Source of the DNA: Compostibacter hankyongensis
GTDB taxonomy: Bacteria > Bacteroidota > Bacteroidia > Chitinophagales > Chitinophagaceae
Direction: 5' to 3'
DNA: 64,000 nucleotides
NCBI RefSeq assembly: GCF_039541075.1
Contig: NZ_BAABFN010000005.1
Span: forward strand, 1-64,000
A program made the position numbers and the translations under genes. Positions 1-8,090 of the stretch are shown here, in pieces. The notes under the pieces are model-generated. The model did not search any database, was not told the DNA's origin, and was given only the letters and a program-made list of their open reading frames with translations. The stretch's first letter is position 1. Each line of letters begins with the position of its first letter.

Positions 1-97
1 CCGGCCTTTTTACGGGCATATGCAAGGGGATGCTCTTTTTATTCCATAGTTCTGTTTTTTTAGATTTAAACGATATCCGACGTATCCCGACTGACGA

Positions 98-1279
98 TCA
101 GGAACCAATCGTTCCGGGAGCCACAATGATATGCCGGCCCTCGATACTGAAATGCACTCCCCCTGTCGCTTCCAGTATCCGGAATACATCTGAAACCCGT
201 GTATCCCGGCTCATCTCCACATGAAAACGCTCTGTTACGGTTCCGCTATAGATCACGTCAACATTATACCAGCGGGCCACCTCGCTCATAATGGTTTTGA
301 TATCGGATTTATCAAATGAAAACATGCCGTTCTTCCAGGCCATCACCGCATCCATATTTACGCCGCTCTTTACCCGTATACTACCTGTGGCAGACGGATT
401 TCCGCCAAGCTGCGCCTGCTGTCCCGGCTTCATCGTCACCTGCTGCCGGCCGGTAACGGCCAAACGACTGACATTTACGGCCCCTTTTAGGAGCGTGACT
501 TTTATTGCTTTTTCATCGTCGTATGCCTTGACGTTGAAGTGAGTACCCAACACGAGTATCTCTACATTTCCCTTGCTTACCTTGAAAGGAGCAGCCCTAT
601 TTTCCGCCACTTCAAAATAGGCCTCCCCATTAAGCTCCACCGTCCGCTCTTTATCCGTAAAGCAAGTCGGATAGCGCAAAGAGGAAGCCGCATTTAACCA
701 AACGCGGGTACCGTCAGAAAGCGTCAGGGTGAAGATCCGGCTGCCTGCAGGCACCGTAAGGGTATTGTACAGTACGGGACCGGCTGCGGAATGCGTTCCG
801 GGTTTATAATCGATTTGGCTGTTCGAAGGCTTGGTAATACTGGTATTCCCCTGCACGGCAAGGCCGCCGTTACGCGCACTGTCCAGGAATACATTCTGCC
901 CGTTGGCCAGCGTCAACACGGCACGGGCTGTCTGTGGGGGCCGGATATCCTGCCCGGCGACGGTTGCCGGAACAGGTACCGACGATACCGGCGCCCTGCT
1001 CCGGTACAGCAAATAAAATCCCAAGGCCAGCAACAACACAACCGCTGCCGCTATCGGCCATCTGCGCCGGCGACCTCTCGCAACGGACGGCAGGGCGGCG
1101 TGGATACGATCCAGTACTTCCTCTTCCCAGGCAGGCAACTCATCAGCCGGGGGGCGGACCTGCCGATCCTTCCGTCGGTCAAACAGCCGGTAATACTCCT
1201 CCAGGAACCACCGTTCCTCCGGGGTGGCTTTCCCCTCGGCATAACGTTTCAAGATTTCCTGCAAGATATCCCGGTCCAT
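98..1279 (-). CDS. FecR-family anti-sigma factor (left-edge locus)
   Basis: Membrane-bound anti-sigma regulator that holds an ECF sigma factor and relays a signal from a TonB-dependent receptor. The 393-residue protein has a cytoplasmic N-terminal segment, one transmembrane helix at about residues 73-91 (rich in A, V, L), then the periplasmic FecR domain with the family hallmarks SDGTRVWLNAASSLRYP and GEAYFEVAENRAAPFKV. The C-terminal part (from about 310) resembles the DUF4974 domain that contacts the receptor STN domain. It follows the sigma gene at 1354-1941 by 74 bp on the same strand, the usual sigma-FecR order. A SusC gene would be expected next, but the window ends 97 bp downstream, so its target receptor cannot be seen. 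Family call is firm; ligand unknown. Confidence 0.93.
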   Translation of the reverse strand: MDRDILQEILKRYAEGKATPEERWFLEEYYRLFDRRKDRQVRPPADELPAWEEEVLDRIHAALPSVARGRRRRWPIAAAVVLLLALGFYLLYRSRAPVSSVPVPATVAGQDIRPPQTARAVLTLANGQNVFLDSARNGGLAVQGNTSITKPSNSQIDYKPGTHSAAGPVLYNTLTVPAGSRIFTLTLSDGTRVWLNAASSLRYPTCFTDKERTVELNGEAYFEVAENRAAPFKVSKGNVEILVLGTHFNVKAYDDEKAIKVTLLKGAVNVSRLAVTGRQQVTMKPGQQAQLGGNPSATGSIRVKSGVNMDAVMAWKNGMFSFDKSDIKTIMSEVARWYNVDVIYSGTVTERFHVEMSRDTRVSDVFRILEATGGVHFSIEGRHIIVAPGTIGS

Positions 1280-1353
1280 ATGTCAGCAATAAAGTAGCGC
1301 TTTATCTACTTATACCCTATGGAGAGAAAACTCCCATCCGGCGGTTTAACTTT

Positions 1354-1941
1354 TTAAAAAATATGCCGGAATGCGGAGTCGAACAACAAAAAGAAGATGA
1401 TTCCGGGTAACTTATCCCGTAGACTATTGTAGGCGATACCCAGCTGATTTTGCACCGTCTTCTGTGAGATATGGAGCTTTGCGGCAATTGCCTTGGTAGA
1501 AAGCTGCTCCTGGTAACGCAGCCGGAATATCTCCCCGCGCTTCTCCGGAAGCGTATCCATCCATTGCTCCACCAGGGTCAGGAGCTCTTTATAGTCCAGC
1601 GGGTCGCTCGCGGTACCTCCTGCAGGCATAATGGCTTCCAGCGGCTCATAGAACGCCTTGCCGGCTGAACGGCCAATATATTTAAAGACCTGAAAACGAA
1701 CGGCAGTATGAAGATACCCTACGGGATTTTCATTGCTGATCTGCTCCCGCCGAAACCATAGATCGGTAAATATATCCTGGATGATATCCTTGCAGGCCTC
1801 TGCATCCTGCAAGCGTCGGAAGGCCGAACGGAAGAGGTCTTTGAAATGACGCCGGTAAAAGGCATCAAAAGCCTTTCTATCCCCCTCCCTAAGGCGATGG
1901 AAAAGCACTTTATCATCTGACGTCCCATACAGAATATCCAT
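1354..1941 (-). CDS. ECF RNA polymerase sigma factor (FecI/RpoE type)
   Basis: Extracytoplasmic-function sigma factor, predicted to direct RNA polymerase to the locus controlled with the adjacent FecR. Region 2 spans roughly residues 10-80 (DAFYRRHFKDLFRSAFRRL, then DIIQDIFTDLWFRRE), and region 4 has the helix-turn-helix with QLSTKAIAAKLHISQKTVQNQL. I chose the ATG at 1941 (MDILYG) over the in-frame ATG at 1950, because the sigma homology starts directly after it; this is not certain. The C-terminal tail after the HTH is unusually hydrophobic (GIIFFLLFDSAF), which occurs in some Bacteroidota ECF factors. Its partner is the FecR downstream. Confidence 0.92.
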   Translation of the reverse strand: MDILYGTSDDKVLFHRLREGDRKAFDAFYRRHFKDLFRSAFRRLQDAEACKDIIQDIFTDLWFRREQISNENPVGYLHTAVRFQVFKYIGRSAGKAFYEPLEAIMPAGGTASDPLDYKELLTLVEQWMDTLPEKRGEIFRLRYQEQLSTKAIAAKLHISQKTVQNQLGIAYNSLRDKLPGIIFFLLFDSAFRHIF

Positions 1942-1984
1942 GATGACCAATAGTGAGCACGTTATACTCGGATCGTTAAAGTTA

Positions 1985-2083
1985 CTATAACTTTCCGGAC
2001 TTTTTCCACCGGTAACCGCCCGCCACGTAGCTGAGATACACGGGTTTCCGATTCCCGCTTATCTCGTCCTCAAAGATTTTCAT
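1985..2083 (-). CDS. possible small ORF (32 aa), coupled to the gene upstream
   Basis: This short frame begins with an ATG that overlaps the stop codon of the GxGYxYP gene as ATGA, an arrangement typical of translational coupling. It encodes a basic, mixed peptide that starts MKIFEDEISG and ends WKKSGKL, then TAG. I recognise no family. It could be a genuine small protein, the remnant of a larger gene, or chance, since the gap between its neighbours is only about 140 bp. No signal peptide or membrane segment is visible. Confidence 0.3.
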   Translation of the reverse strand: MKIFEDEISGNRKPVYLSYVAGGYRWKKSGKL

Positions 2084-3957
2084 TGGCCCCTGTCGCCTTC
2101 CTCCAGATAAATACGGTACAATTCAAAAAAAGCAGGCGCATCCAGCAGCTCAATCTTGGGGTCCAGCCGTTTTAATTCTTCCGCCACCTGCACATACCAG
2201 GTGGGGCTTTTCAGGATATTCCGGAACCAGTGAAAAGGGACAGGCCGCGCTTTTACCCGGGCCAGGATATGACGGGCAGCGGCGGCAGGATCCGTTTCAT
2301 TTACATCGTCGTCCGACCGCAGCACCGGCATATTGCCATGCAGCAGGGTTAGCGGAACCTTTTGGGGCACGATCCCGTTCCCGCTAAACTGCGCATAAGC
2401 GTCCAGCCCTTTTTTATTCAAGCCCGGCGCCTTTCCGTCAATGATAAAACCGGTGATGCTCAGTCCCCAGCGGTCATAGTACGGTTTGTTATGCGCCACC
2501 CAGGCCTGTAGCCCTTCGGGCAGGCCGGATATCGGCCGCGGTTCCTGCAGCATACCCGGCATCAGATAGCCAGCGCCGTTATCCGCCGCGGCAAAATAAT
2601 CATTGGGCGTAGCGGTTTCCCGCCGGTAATCCATCGCCATGGGCACCCTTTCCGCCAATACCGGGCTGATGCACCACATCAGGGGCACTTTTCCGCGGTC
2701 CGGGTCGTCCCACAAATCCGGTGTGGTTTGCGAAAGCCAGGAAGAGGCGTCATAATCCCCTACATAAAAGATGATAAAGTTGCGGCCGCGGAAATCAATC
2801 TGACCGTCGCGGGTGAGGTATCCCCGGCGCTGCAGCTCCTGCGGGGTTATCCAGGGCTGCGGATATTTTGACTTAAGGGGAAAATGCTGCCAGAAGGAAG
2901 CATTGGCCAGGGCGCCATAGTTAATGGCATCCGCATCTTTAAAGGCGTTGTAAGCGCTGATAATACGGGAGTATTCCCATTCTGTCTCCACATCCTCATG
3001 GCGGCCGCCGGCATGACGGGTGTACTTAAAGGCCCAGGGCGGGAAACCGCCGATATAGCAAAACCGTTGCCCGCGGTTCTGCCGGTAAGCCGTCAGCAGC
3101 AGTTCCTTTAACGTCTTCCGGTCGGTGCCGGGTTGCTGATGCGGATCATCTGTGGCCGGCTCGTCGCCCCAGGGACTGAGATCAAAGAAAAAGCCCCGGC
3201 GGCTGACAAAGAAGTCGTGGTTGGAAAGGGTATGATGGTTGCGCGCCGCTGCAGCGGGTTTTTTCATCCACTGCTGATCGATATAGTAAGCTGCATAGGC
3301 CGTATTGCATCTTCCCTTTTTCATATAGTGCTCCAGGAACCACAGATAGGCATCGTCTTTAGCGGAGCCGCTGGAGGGCCGGTCTGTTCCGGGGACATTG
3401 CCCTTGCCGGTAAACAGCGGGGAACCGTCGCTGTGCAGCAGCCAGATCTTCACGGGCAAACGGGGCCCATTCATAACCAGCCTGGAGTAAAGGCTGCCTG
3501 GTGTGGTATCATAACGGAGGGCAATCACATCTTCAATCCCCGCCACCGAGGAAGCGACATTACTGGTGGCCGGTACCTTGGGATCGTACACCACGGCGCC
3601 TTTTATCTCATGACGATAGGCATTGATCATCGAACCGACGTCAGGATACAGAACGGTATCCCGCCCGCTCAGCCACTTGCCCTTCCCGCGGTATTTGTTC
3701 CACCAGTAACGGTCGATATCCACCCGGCCGTTTTTTACCAGGAAGATATAAAGGCGGGGCGAACGGCGGTTGACGATGCCCTGCAGGGTGGCCACTGCAT
3801 GGATATCATCCCAGATCATCTTCAGGCTGTCCGGATTATGCAGATCGGCAGAGAGGGTATATTCCAGATCGATCATGCCGACAGGCGATATTTGCTGCGC
3901 CCTGCCGGCAGCTATCCAAAACAAACAACACCAAATAATTCCTGTTCTTTTTTTCAT
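2080..3957 (-). CDS. GxGYxYP-domain putative glycoside hydrolase
   Basis: Predicted exported carbohydrate-active enzyme of the GxGYxYP family, whose activity has not been established to my knowledge. The 625-residue protein starts at the ATG at 3957 (MKKRTGIIW), giving a clean signal peptide that ends near AAGRAQQ; an in-frame ATG at 3978 would add seven residues before it. The N-terminal domain (about 20-230) has the family pattern DIHAVATLQGIVNRRSPRLYI, and the naming motif is present as GAGYLMP in the second half, with Met in place of the usual second Tyr. It lies between a sigma/FecR pair and a universal stress gene, and could be part of the left-edge glycan locus. Substrate unknown. Confidence 0.8.
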   Translation of the reverse strand: MKKRTGIIWCCLFWIAAGRAQQISPVGMIDLEYTLSADLHNPDSLKMIWDDIHAVATLQGIVNRRSPRLYIFLVKNGRVDIDRYWWNKYRGKGKWLSGRDTVLYPDVGSMINAYRHEIKGAVVYDPKVPATSNVASSVAGIEDVIALRYDTTPGSLYSRLVMNGPRLPVKIWLLHSDGSPLFTGKGNVPGTDRPSSGSAKDDAYLWFLEHYMKKGRCNTAYAAYYIDQQWMKKPAAAARNHHTLSNHDFFVSRRGFFFDLSPWGDEPATDDPHQQPGTDRKTLKELLLTAYRQNRGQRFCYIGGFPPWAFKYTRHAGGRHEDVETEWEYSRIISAYNAFKDADAINYGALANASFWQHFPLKSKYPQPWITPQELQRRGYLTRDGQIDFRGRNFIIFYVGDYDASSWLSQTTPDLWDDPDRGKVPLMWCISPVLAERVPMAMDYRRETATPNDYFAAADNGAGYLMPGMLQEPRPISGLPEGLQAWVAHNKPYYDRWGLSITGFIIDGKAPGLNKKGLDAYAQFSGNGIVPQKVPLTLLHGNMPVLRSDDDVNETDPAAAARHILARVKARPVPFHWFRNILKSPTWYVQVAEELKRLDPKIELLDAPAFFELYRIYLEEGDRGQ

Positions 3958-4012
3958 CCTGCGGCCGTTTTGCTGCATAGTTTCCGAAGCCGTAAATATG
4001 CAAAATTTACCC

Positions 4013-4020
4013 TACATTTG
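4013..4020 (+). promoter_or_regulatory. probable -7 box of the universal stress gene
   Basis: TACATTTG matches the Bacteroidota -7 consensus TAnnTTTG exactly and lies 24 bp before the ATG at 4045. No good TTG/TTTG element is seen about 20 bp further upstream, so the promoter may be weak or need an activator. Confidence 0.4.
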
Positions 4021-4044
4021 ATATATTACCTCAACCCGACCATC

Positions 4045-4488
4045 ATGTTCCGGAAAATTCTCATTGCCGTCAATGACGACGAATATGCGCGCAAGCCCGC
4101 CGAAACGGGTTTCCAGCTGGCCCGTACGCTGAATGCCGCGGTAGGAATAGTGTTTGTGATCGATCAGCGGCTTACGGTCAACCCGATGGACAATGATATT
4201 TCTCCGCTCTCGCCGCTCGAGATCATGGAGAGCCTGCACCGGGAGGCCGACCGCACGCTGGATGAGCTGATGGGCCGGTATGCAGGCGATCAACCGGCGG
4301 AACGCTTTACGCCGGAAGGCCGTCCCACGGCCGAAATACTGAACACTGCGGAAAGCTGGGGAGCAGATCTTATTATCCTGGGCACACACGGCCGCTCCGG
4401 GCTGATGCAGCTGCTCACCGGCAGCATCACGACCTACATCAAACACCATTCAAAAATACCCGTGCTGATCGTGCCGTCTGAGCATTGA
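4045..4488 (+). CDS. universal stress protein (UspA family)
   Basis: Small cytoplasmic Usp-domain protein of 147 residues, the normal length for a single-domain family member. It opens with the first strand FRKILIAVNDDEYARKPAETG and ends with the ATP-binding signature G-2x-G-9x-G-S (GTHGRSGLMQLLTGS) followed by a final strand IPVLIVP, so it is probably of the ATP-binding type. The frame is open far upstream, to 3133, but that part is antisense to the GxGYxYP gene and lacks Usp similarity; the ATG at 4045 fits both the family start and the -7 box at 4013-4020. Divergent from the GxGYxYP gene. Confidence 0.92.
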   Translation: MFRKILIAVNDDEYARKPAETGFQLARTLNAAVGIVFVIDQRLTVNPMDNDISPLSPLEIMESLHREADRTLDELMGRYAGDQPAERFTPEGRPTAEILNTAESWGADLIILGTHGRSGLMQLLTGSITTYIKHHSKIPVLIVPSEH

Positions 4489-4544
4489 GAACATTTTCCG
4501 GAAGAAGACAACCCGCATTTGGAAAATTCAGTAATTTTGCTATT

Positions 4545-4772
4545 ATGCAAGCACAGATAGATATCGCATTTGACCAACTGGTTCGACTGGCCAAGGGCCT
4601 CCCTTCAAAACAGTGGGCAAAACTTAAAGAAGAAGTGGAAAAGAGCAAAGAAAAAAACTTATCTCCTTCCGATCTTGAGTCGTTTTTGCTATCTGCTCCG
4701 ACTTTCACTAAAAAGCAGCTTGATGAAATTGCCAAAACCCACAAAGCAATCAGCCGATGGCGGACAAAATAG
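4545..4772 (+). CDS. putative antitoxin of a VapBC-like pair
   Basis: A 75-residue protein (MQAQIDIAFDQLVRLAKGLP) that overlaps the following PIN-domain toxin gene by 16 bp, the usual antitoxin-first layout. It is predicted largely helical and charged (EEVEKSKEKNLSPSDLESFLLSAPTF); no AbrB or Phd motif is obvious, so the identity rests mostly on position and size. An upstream in-frame ATG at 4485 overlaps the end of the stress-protein gene and is less likely. A perfect -7 box, TAATTTTG (4532-4539), ends only five bases before the chosen ATG, suggesting a leaderless or nearly leaderless message. The pair is visibly more AT-rich than its neighbours. Confidence 0.6.
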   Translation: MQAQIDIAFDQLVRLAKGLPSKQWAKLKEEVEKSKEKNLSPSDLESFLLSAPTFTKKQLDEIAKTHKAISRWRTK

Positions 4773-5146
4773 TACTGGTCGATACATCCATCCTCATTGA
4801 CCATTTCCGTAAGACGAATAAGTCTCAGTCTATATTAATTTCATTAGTAAAACAAGACTATATCTACTGTATTTCTGTTATTACTGATTACGAAATTTAT
4901 ACAGGAACAACACCGGAGCAGCTTAATTTTTGGAACTCTTTTTTACAAAAAACAGAAGTTCTTCCATTTGATAAAAAAGTAGCAAACGTCGCAGTAGATA
5001 TAAATAAACAATTAAAAAAGAAACGAAAACAAATCGCGATCCCAGATTTGTTTATTGCAGCAACTGCTGTTGCCAATGGCTTACCCCTTGCTACGTTAAA
5101 TAAAAAACATTTTCAGCGTATAGACGAGCTGACGCTTGTAGCGTAA
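4757..5146 (+). CDS. vapC: PIN-domain ribonuclease toxin (VapC-like)
   Basis: Predicted metal-dependent RNase toxin. The 129-residue protein has the PIN acidic residues in order: Asp9 in VDTSILID, Glu46 in ITDYEIYTG, and Asp97 in IPDLFIAATAVANGLPLAT. The fourth position has Asn115 in TLNKKHF, a substitution often seen in VapC proteins. It overlaps the upstream antitoxin gene by 16 bp and ends 11 bp from the convergent parC gene. Codon use is strongly AT-biased (TTT, AAA, ATT, TTA runs), unlike the GC-rich genes on both sides, pointing to horizontal acquisition. Whether the cellular target is tRNA or other RNA cannot be told. Confidence 0.85.
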   Translation: MADKIVLVDTSILIDHFRKTNKSQSILISLVKQDYIYCISVITDYEIYTGTTPEQLNFWNSFLQKTEVLPFDKKVANVAVDINKQLKKKRKQIAIPDLFIAATAVANGLPLATLNKKHFQRIDELTLVA

Positions 5147-5157
5147 CGGCTACCTCC

Positions 5158-7683
5158 TCAGAACAGCGCTCCCTGCTGACCTTTCTCATCTGTCCCTTCC
5201 GGCTGAATCAGCTCGAGGCTGTTGAATTCCTTACCGCAGAGCTTGCTGCCGACGGCTTTCCAGCCGGTAACATCGGCCAGCTGGGTCAGGTCCACCTTGC
5301 TCTTCTTTGCGTCGGAACGCTTTTTCCCGGTAACGAGGGTGGCTACAGGATGCTCCTGCGTGGTCACCAGCTCCAGCTGATTGCCCTTTCCTTCTTTGAT
5401 AAAGGTAAACTTGCTGTTCTGTGTCTGCGTCTCGATCCGGAATCTCTTTACATTATACTGCATCTTGTCCGCATCATAATACACGGCGGTGATGACTTTT
5501 TCCGGATCAAATTTTTCCAGCAGCACCAGCATATCCGGATCATAGCGGTTGGTCAGCTCATAGTTGGTCAGCTCATAGGTCCCGTCGTTGTAGAACGCAA
5601 TGAGCTGATCCCCGTTATCAAAGCTACCCAGGTATTGCCCCCGCTCTTCGGTATTGAGTCTTCCTATGGCATCATCCAGCCAAAGCTTCAGCCCGGACAG
5701 CGTGGAAGCGCCTTTTTCCTTCAGCTTGACGCTGCGGATAGGATACTTCGTCACCTGGTTACCCAGCGAAGAACGGCTTTTTATGGCGATCTCCTCGAAG
5801 GGAAAATCAAAATTCTTCTGCCGGGCCGCACTTCCCGCTGTGAGCAGTATGGTGACGATCTCAGCCTCTCCGTTGGGGTTGGCGGTAAAATAATGGACCT
5901 TGTTTTTTTCACCCTTGCAGAGATCGTACTCCTTGTCGCGCGTGACACCGGTAACGTTGAAACGCTTGGCATAGCTCATTCCCTTTTTCAGATCCGTATA
6001 GATCATATTATAGGTAGTACGCTCGTCGTTTTTGCGAAAAACCGCGGCATGCAGGATGTCTTTCCCGATAAACACCTTGTCGGCCACCTTCACTACTTTC
6101 ATCTTCCCGTCCCGCGTAAAGGCGATCACATCGTCCAGGTCGGAGCATTCTCCGATAAGCTCGTCTTTTTTCAACCCTGTCCCGATAAATCCTTCTGCGC
6201 GGTTCACATACAGCTTTGCATTGGCTATGGCCACCGACTGGGCCTGGATGGTCTCAAAGTTCCGGATCTCCGTTTTCCGTTCCCTGCCGCCGCCGTATTT
6301 CTTCAGCAGGTTCTCATAATAGCTGACGGTAAAATCCACCAGGTGCTCCAGATCGTAATTCACCTGTTCTATATCCGCTTCTACTCCTTTGATATGTTCA
6401 TCGGCCTTAAAGCTGTCGTACCGGGATATCCGCTTGATCTTTATTTCGGTGAGCTTTATAATATCTTCCCGGGTGATCTCACGGCGAAAACGCTTTTTAT
6501 AGGGGCGCAACCCTTTGTCAATAGCGCCCAGCACCCCCTCCCAGGTAGTTTCTTCCTCGATATCGCGGTATATCCGCTTTTCTATAAATATCTTCTCCAG
6601 GGAAGAGTAATGCCAGTCTTCCTGCAGCTCATGCAGCTTTATCTCCAGCTCGCGGCGCAGCAGCTCGCGGGTATGATCTACAGACCGCTTCAGCAGATCG
6701 GACACGCTTACAAAATGCGGCTTGTCCTCCATGACCACACAGGCATTCGGGGATACCGATATCTCACAGTCGGTAAAGGCATACAAGGCATCTATCGTAA
6801 TGTCCGGGGATATGCCGGGCGCCAGCTGCACTTCCACCTCCACCTCCTGCGCGGTATTGTCCACTACCTTTTTTACCCTGATCTTTCCGTTGTCGTTCGC
6901 TTTTACAATGGAATCCATCAGCTGTGCGGTCGTAATGCCATAAGGGACATCTTTGATCAGCAGGGTCTTTTTGTCTTTTTCCTCGATATGCGCGCGGATG
7001 CGCACCCGTCCGCCGCGCTTTCCGTCATTGTAGTTGCTTATATCGACCATCCCGCCCGTTCCAAAATCGGGGTACAGCTCAAATTTCCGGCCACGGAGGT
7101 ATTTGACGGCAGCGGTGATCAGCTCGCAAAAATTATGGGGCAGTATACGGGTGGAGAGCCCCACCGCGATCCCTTCCACCCCCTGCGCCAGCAGGAGCGG
7201 AAACTTCATGGGGAGGGTTATCGGCTCGTTTTTCCGCCCGTCGTAGCTCAGCTGCCAGAAGGTGGTTTTAGGATTAAAGGCCACGTCGAGCGCAAACTTC
7301 GAGAGACGCGCTTCGATATACCGGGAGGCTGCCGCCTGGTCGCCCGTGCGCACATCCCCCCAGTTGCCCTGGGTATCGATCAGCAGGTCCTTCTGTCCGA
7401 GGTTGACCAGGGCATCCCCGATGGAAGCGTCGCCATGCGGGTGGTACTGCATGGTCTGCCCGATGATATTGGCCACCTTATTAAACCGGCCGTCGTCCAT
7501 CTCCTTCATGGCATGAAGAATGCGGCGCTGAACCGGCTTCAGCCCATCTTCCATGGCGGGCACCGCCCGCTCCAGTATCACATAGGAGGCATAGTCCAGA
7601 AACCAGTTTTCATACATGCCGCTGACCGGCAACCTGTCCTGCAGTTGCTCATCCTGCGATACATTATCTTCGATTTCAGCCAT
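5158..7683 (-). CDS. parC: DNA topoisomerase IV subunit A
   Basis: DNA breakage-reunion subunit of a type IIA topoisomerase, which with ParE decatenates daughter chromosomes. The 841-residue protein has the N-terminal winged-helix/tower domains with the catalytic Tyr122 in AAASRYIEARL and the quinolone-region motif HPHGDASIGDAL (Ser87). The C-terminal third (about 520 on) is a degenerate beta-pinwheel; I do not see the GyrA-box QRRGGKG, which favours ParC over GyrA. It is the last gene of the parE-DUF1835-cupin-parC cluster, 17 bp after the cupin gene. It is convergent with vapC. Confidence 0.93.
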   Translation of the reverse strand: MAEIEDNVSQDEQLQDRLPVSGMYENWFLDYASYVILERAVPAMEDGLKPVQRRILHAMKEMDDGRFNKVANIIGQTMQYHPHGDASIGDALVNLGQKDLLIDTQGNWGDVRTGDQAAASRYIEARLSKFALDVAFNPKTTFWQLSYDGRKNEPITLPMKFPLLLAQGVEGIAVGLSTRILPHNFCELITAAVKYLRGRKFELYPDFGTGGMVDISNYNDGKRGGRVRIRAHIEEKDKKTLLIKDVPYGITTAQLMDSIVKANDNGKIRVKKVVDNTAQEVEVEVQLAPGISPDITIDALYAFTDCEISVSPNACVVMEDKPHFVSVSDLLKRSVDHTRELLRRELEIKLHELQEDWHYSSLEKIFIEKRIYRDIEEETTWEGVLGAIDKGLRPYKKRFRREITREDIIKLTEIKIKRISRYDSFKADEHIKGVEADIEQVNYDLEHLVDFTVSYYENLLKKYGGGRERKTEIRNFETIQAQSVAIANAKLYVNRAEGFIGTGLKKDELIGECSDLDDVIAFTRDGKMKVVKVADKVFIGKDILHAAVFRKNDERTTYNMIYTDLKKGMSYAKRFNVTGVTRDKEYDLCKGEKNKVHYFTANPNGEAEIVTILLTAGSAARQKNFDFPFEEIAIKSRSSLGNQVTKYPIRSVKLKEKGASTLSGLKLWLDDAIGRLNTEERGQYLGSFDNGDQLIAFYNDGTYELTNYELTNRYDPDMLVLLEKFDPEKVITAVYYDADKMQYNVKRFRIETQTQNSKFTFIKEGKGNQLELVTTQEHPVATLVTGKKRSDAKKSKVDLTQLADVTGWKAVGSKLCGKEFNSLELIQPEGTDEKGQQGALF

Positions 7684-7700
7684 AATGATGCTTACCCTCT

Positions 7701-8090
7701 TTACGATTTATATTCTATTCTCACCGAATCTTCCTGTACATCCTCCAGGGAATTCATTTCCCAGAAAGAACAGTCGGTCAACGCCTGCAGCTCATGCCAC
7801 ACATTTACGGGCACGGCTACACGTGCCGGTGCATTTACCTCCTGCTGCCGCATCGCTTCCGGTCCTTCTTCCAGCGCATACCAGCGAAAAAGGGCCGTTC
7901 CGCTCAGCAGGTACAGGACCTCCGGATCTTTGTACGGCGATTTCCCGGTATGGTAATGCCTGCCGCTGCTGGTACCGGCCTTACGGTAGCAAAGGATAAA
8001 ATTTCCCGTACGGTCGTTGGGCACCTTCAGCGTGCTGCCGCGGTCGTCTTTATTGATCACCGGCAACGGTGTTATCGTTACTTCCTTCAT
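7701..8090 (-). CDS. cupin-fold protein (WxcM/dTDP-sugar-isomerase-like)
   Basis: Small single-domain cupin of 129 residues. The two cupin motifs are visible: GRHYHTGKSPYKDPEVLYLLSG, with the metal-type histidines and a Glu, and RVAVPVNVWHELQA. The pattern resembles the C-terminal cupins of sugar-nucleotide isomerases (WxcM-like), but substrate and activity cannot be assigned. Its ATG lies inside the end of the preceding DUF1835 gene, with a 41-bp overlap in another frame, and no other ATG precedes the cupin motifs. It sits between two topoisomerase IV subunit genes and is presumably cotranscribed with them. Confidence 0.75.
   Translation of the reverse strand: MKEVTITPLPVINKDDRGSTLKVPNDRTGNFILCYRKAGTSSGRHYHTGKSPYKDPEVLYLLSGTALFRWYALEEGPEAMRQQEVNAPARVAVPVNVWHELQALTDCSFWEMNSLEDVQEDSVRIEYKS

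Noticed and set aside
1..97. A gene fragment at the left edge
   Set aside because: No convincing reading frame continues from the edge; the + strand frame from base 30 is antisense to the end of fecR.
3133..4044. N-terminal extension of the universal stress protein by about 300 residues
   Set aside because: The extension is antisense to the GxGYxYP gene and the Usp fold begins at the ATG at 4045.
5350..7956. 868-residue open frame on the + strand
   Set aside because: It lies antisense across parC, whose family motifs and active-site Tyr are clear; the + frame has no recognisable domain and is an effect of GC-rich codon use.
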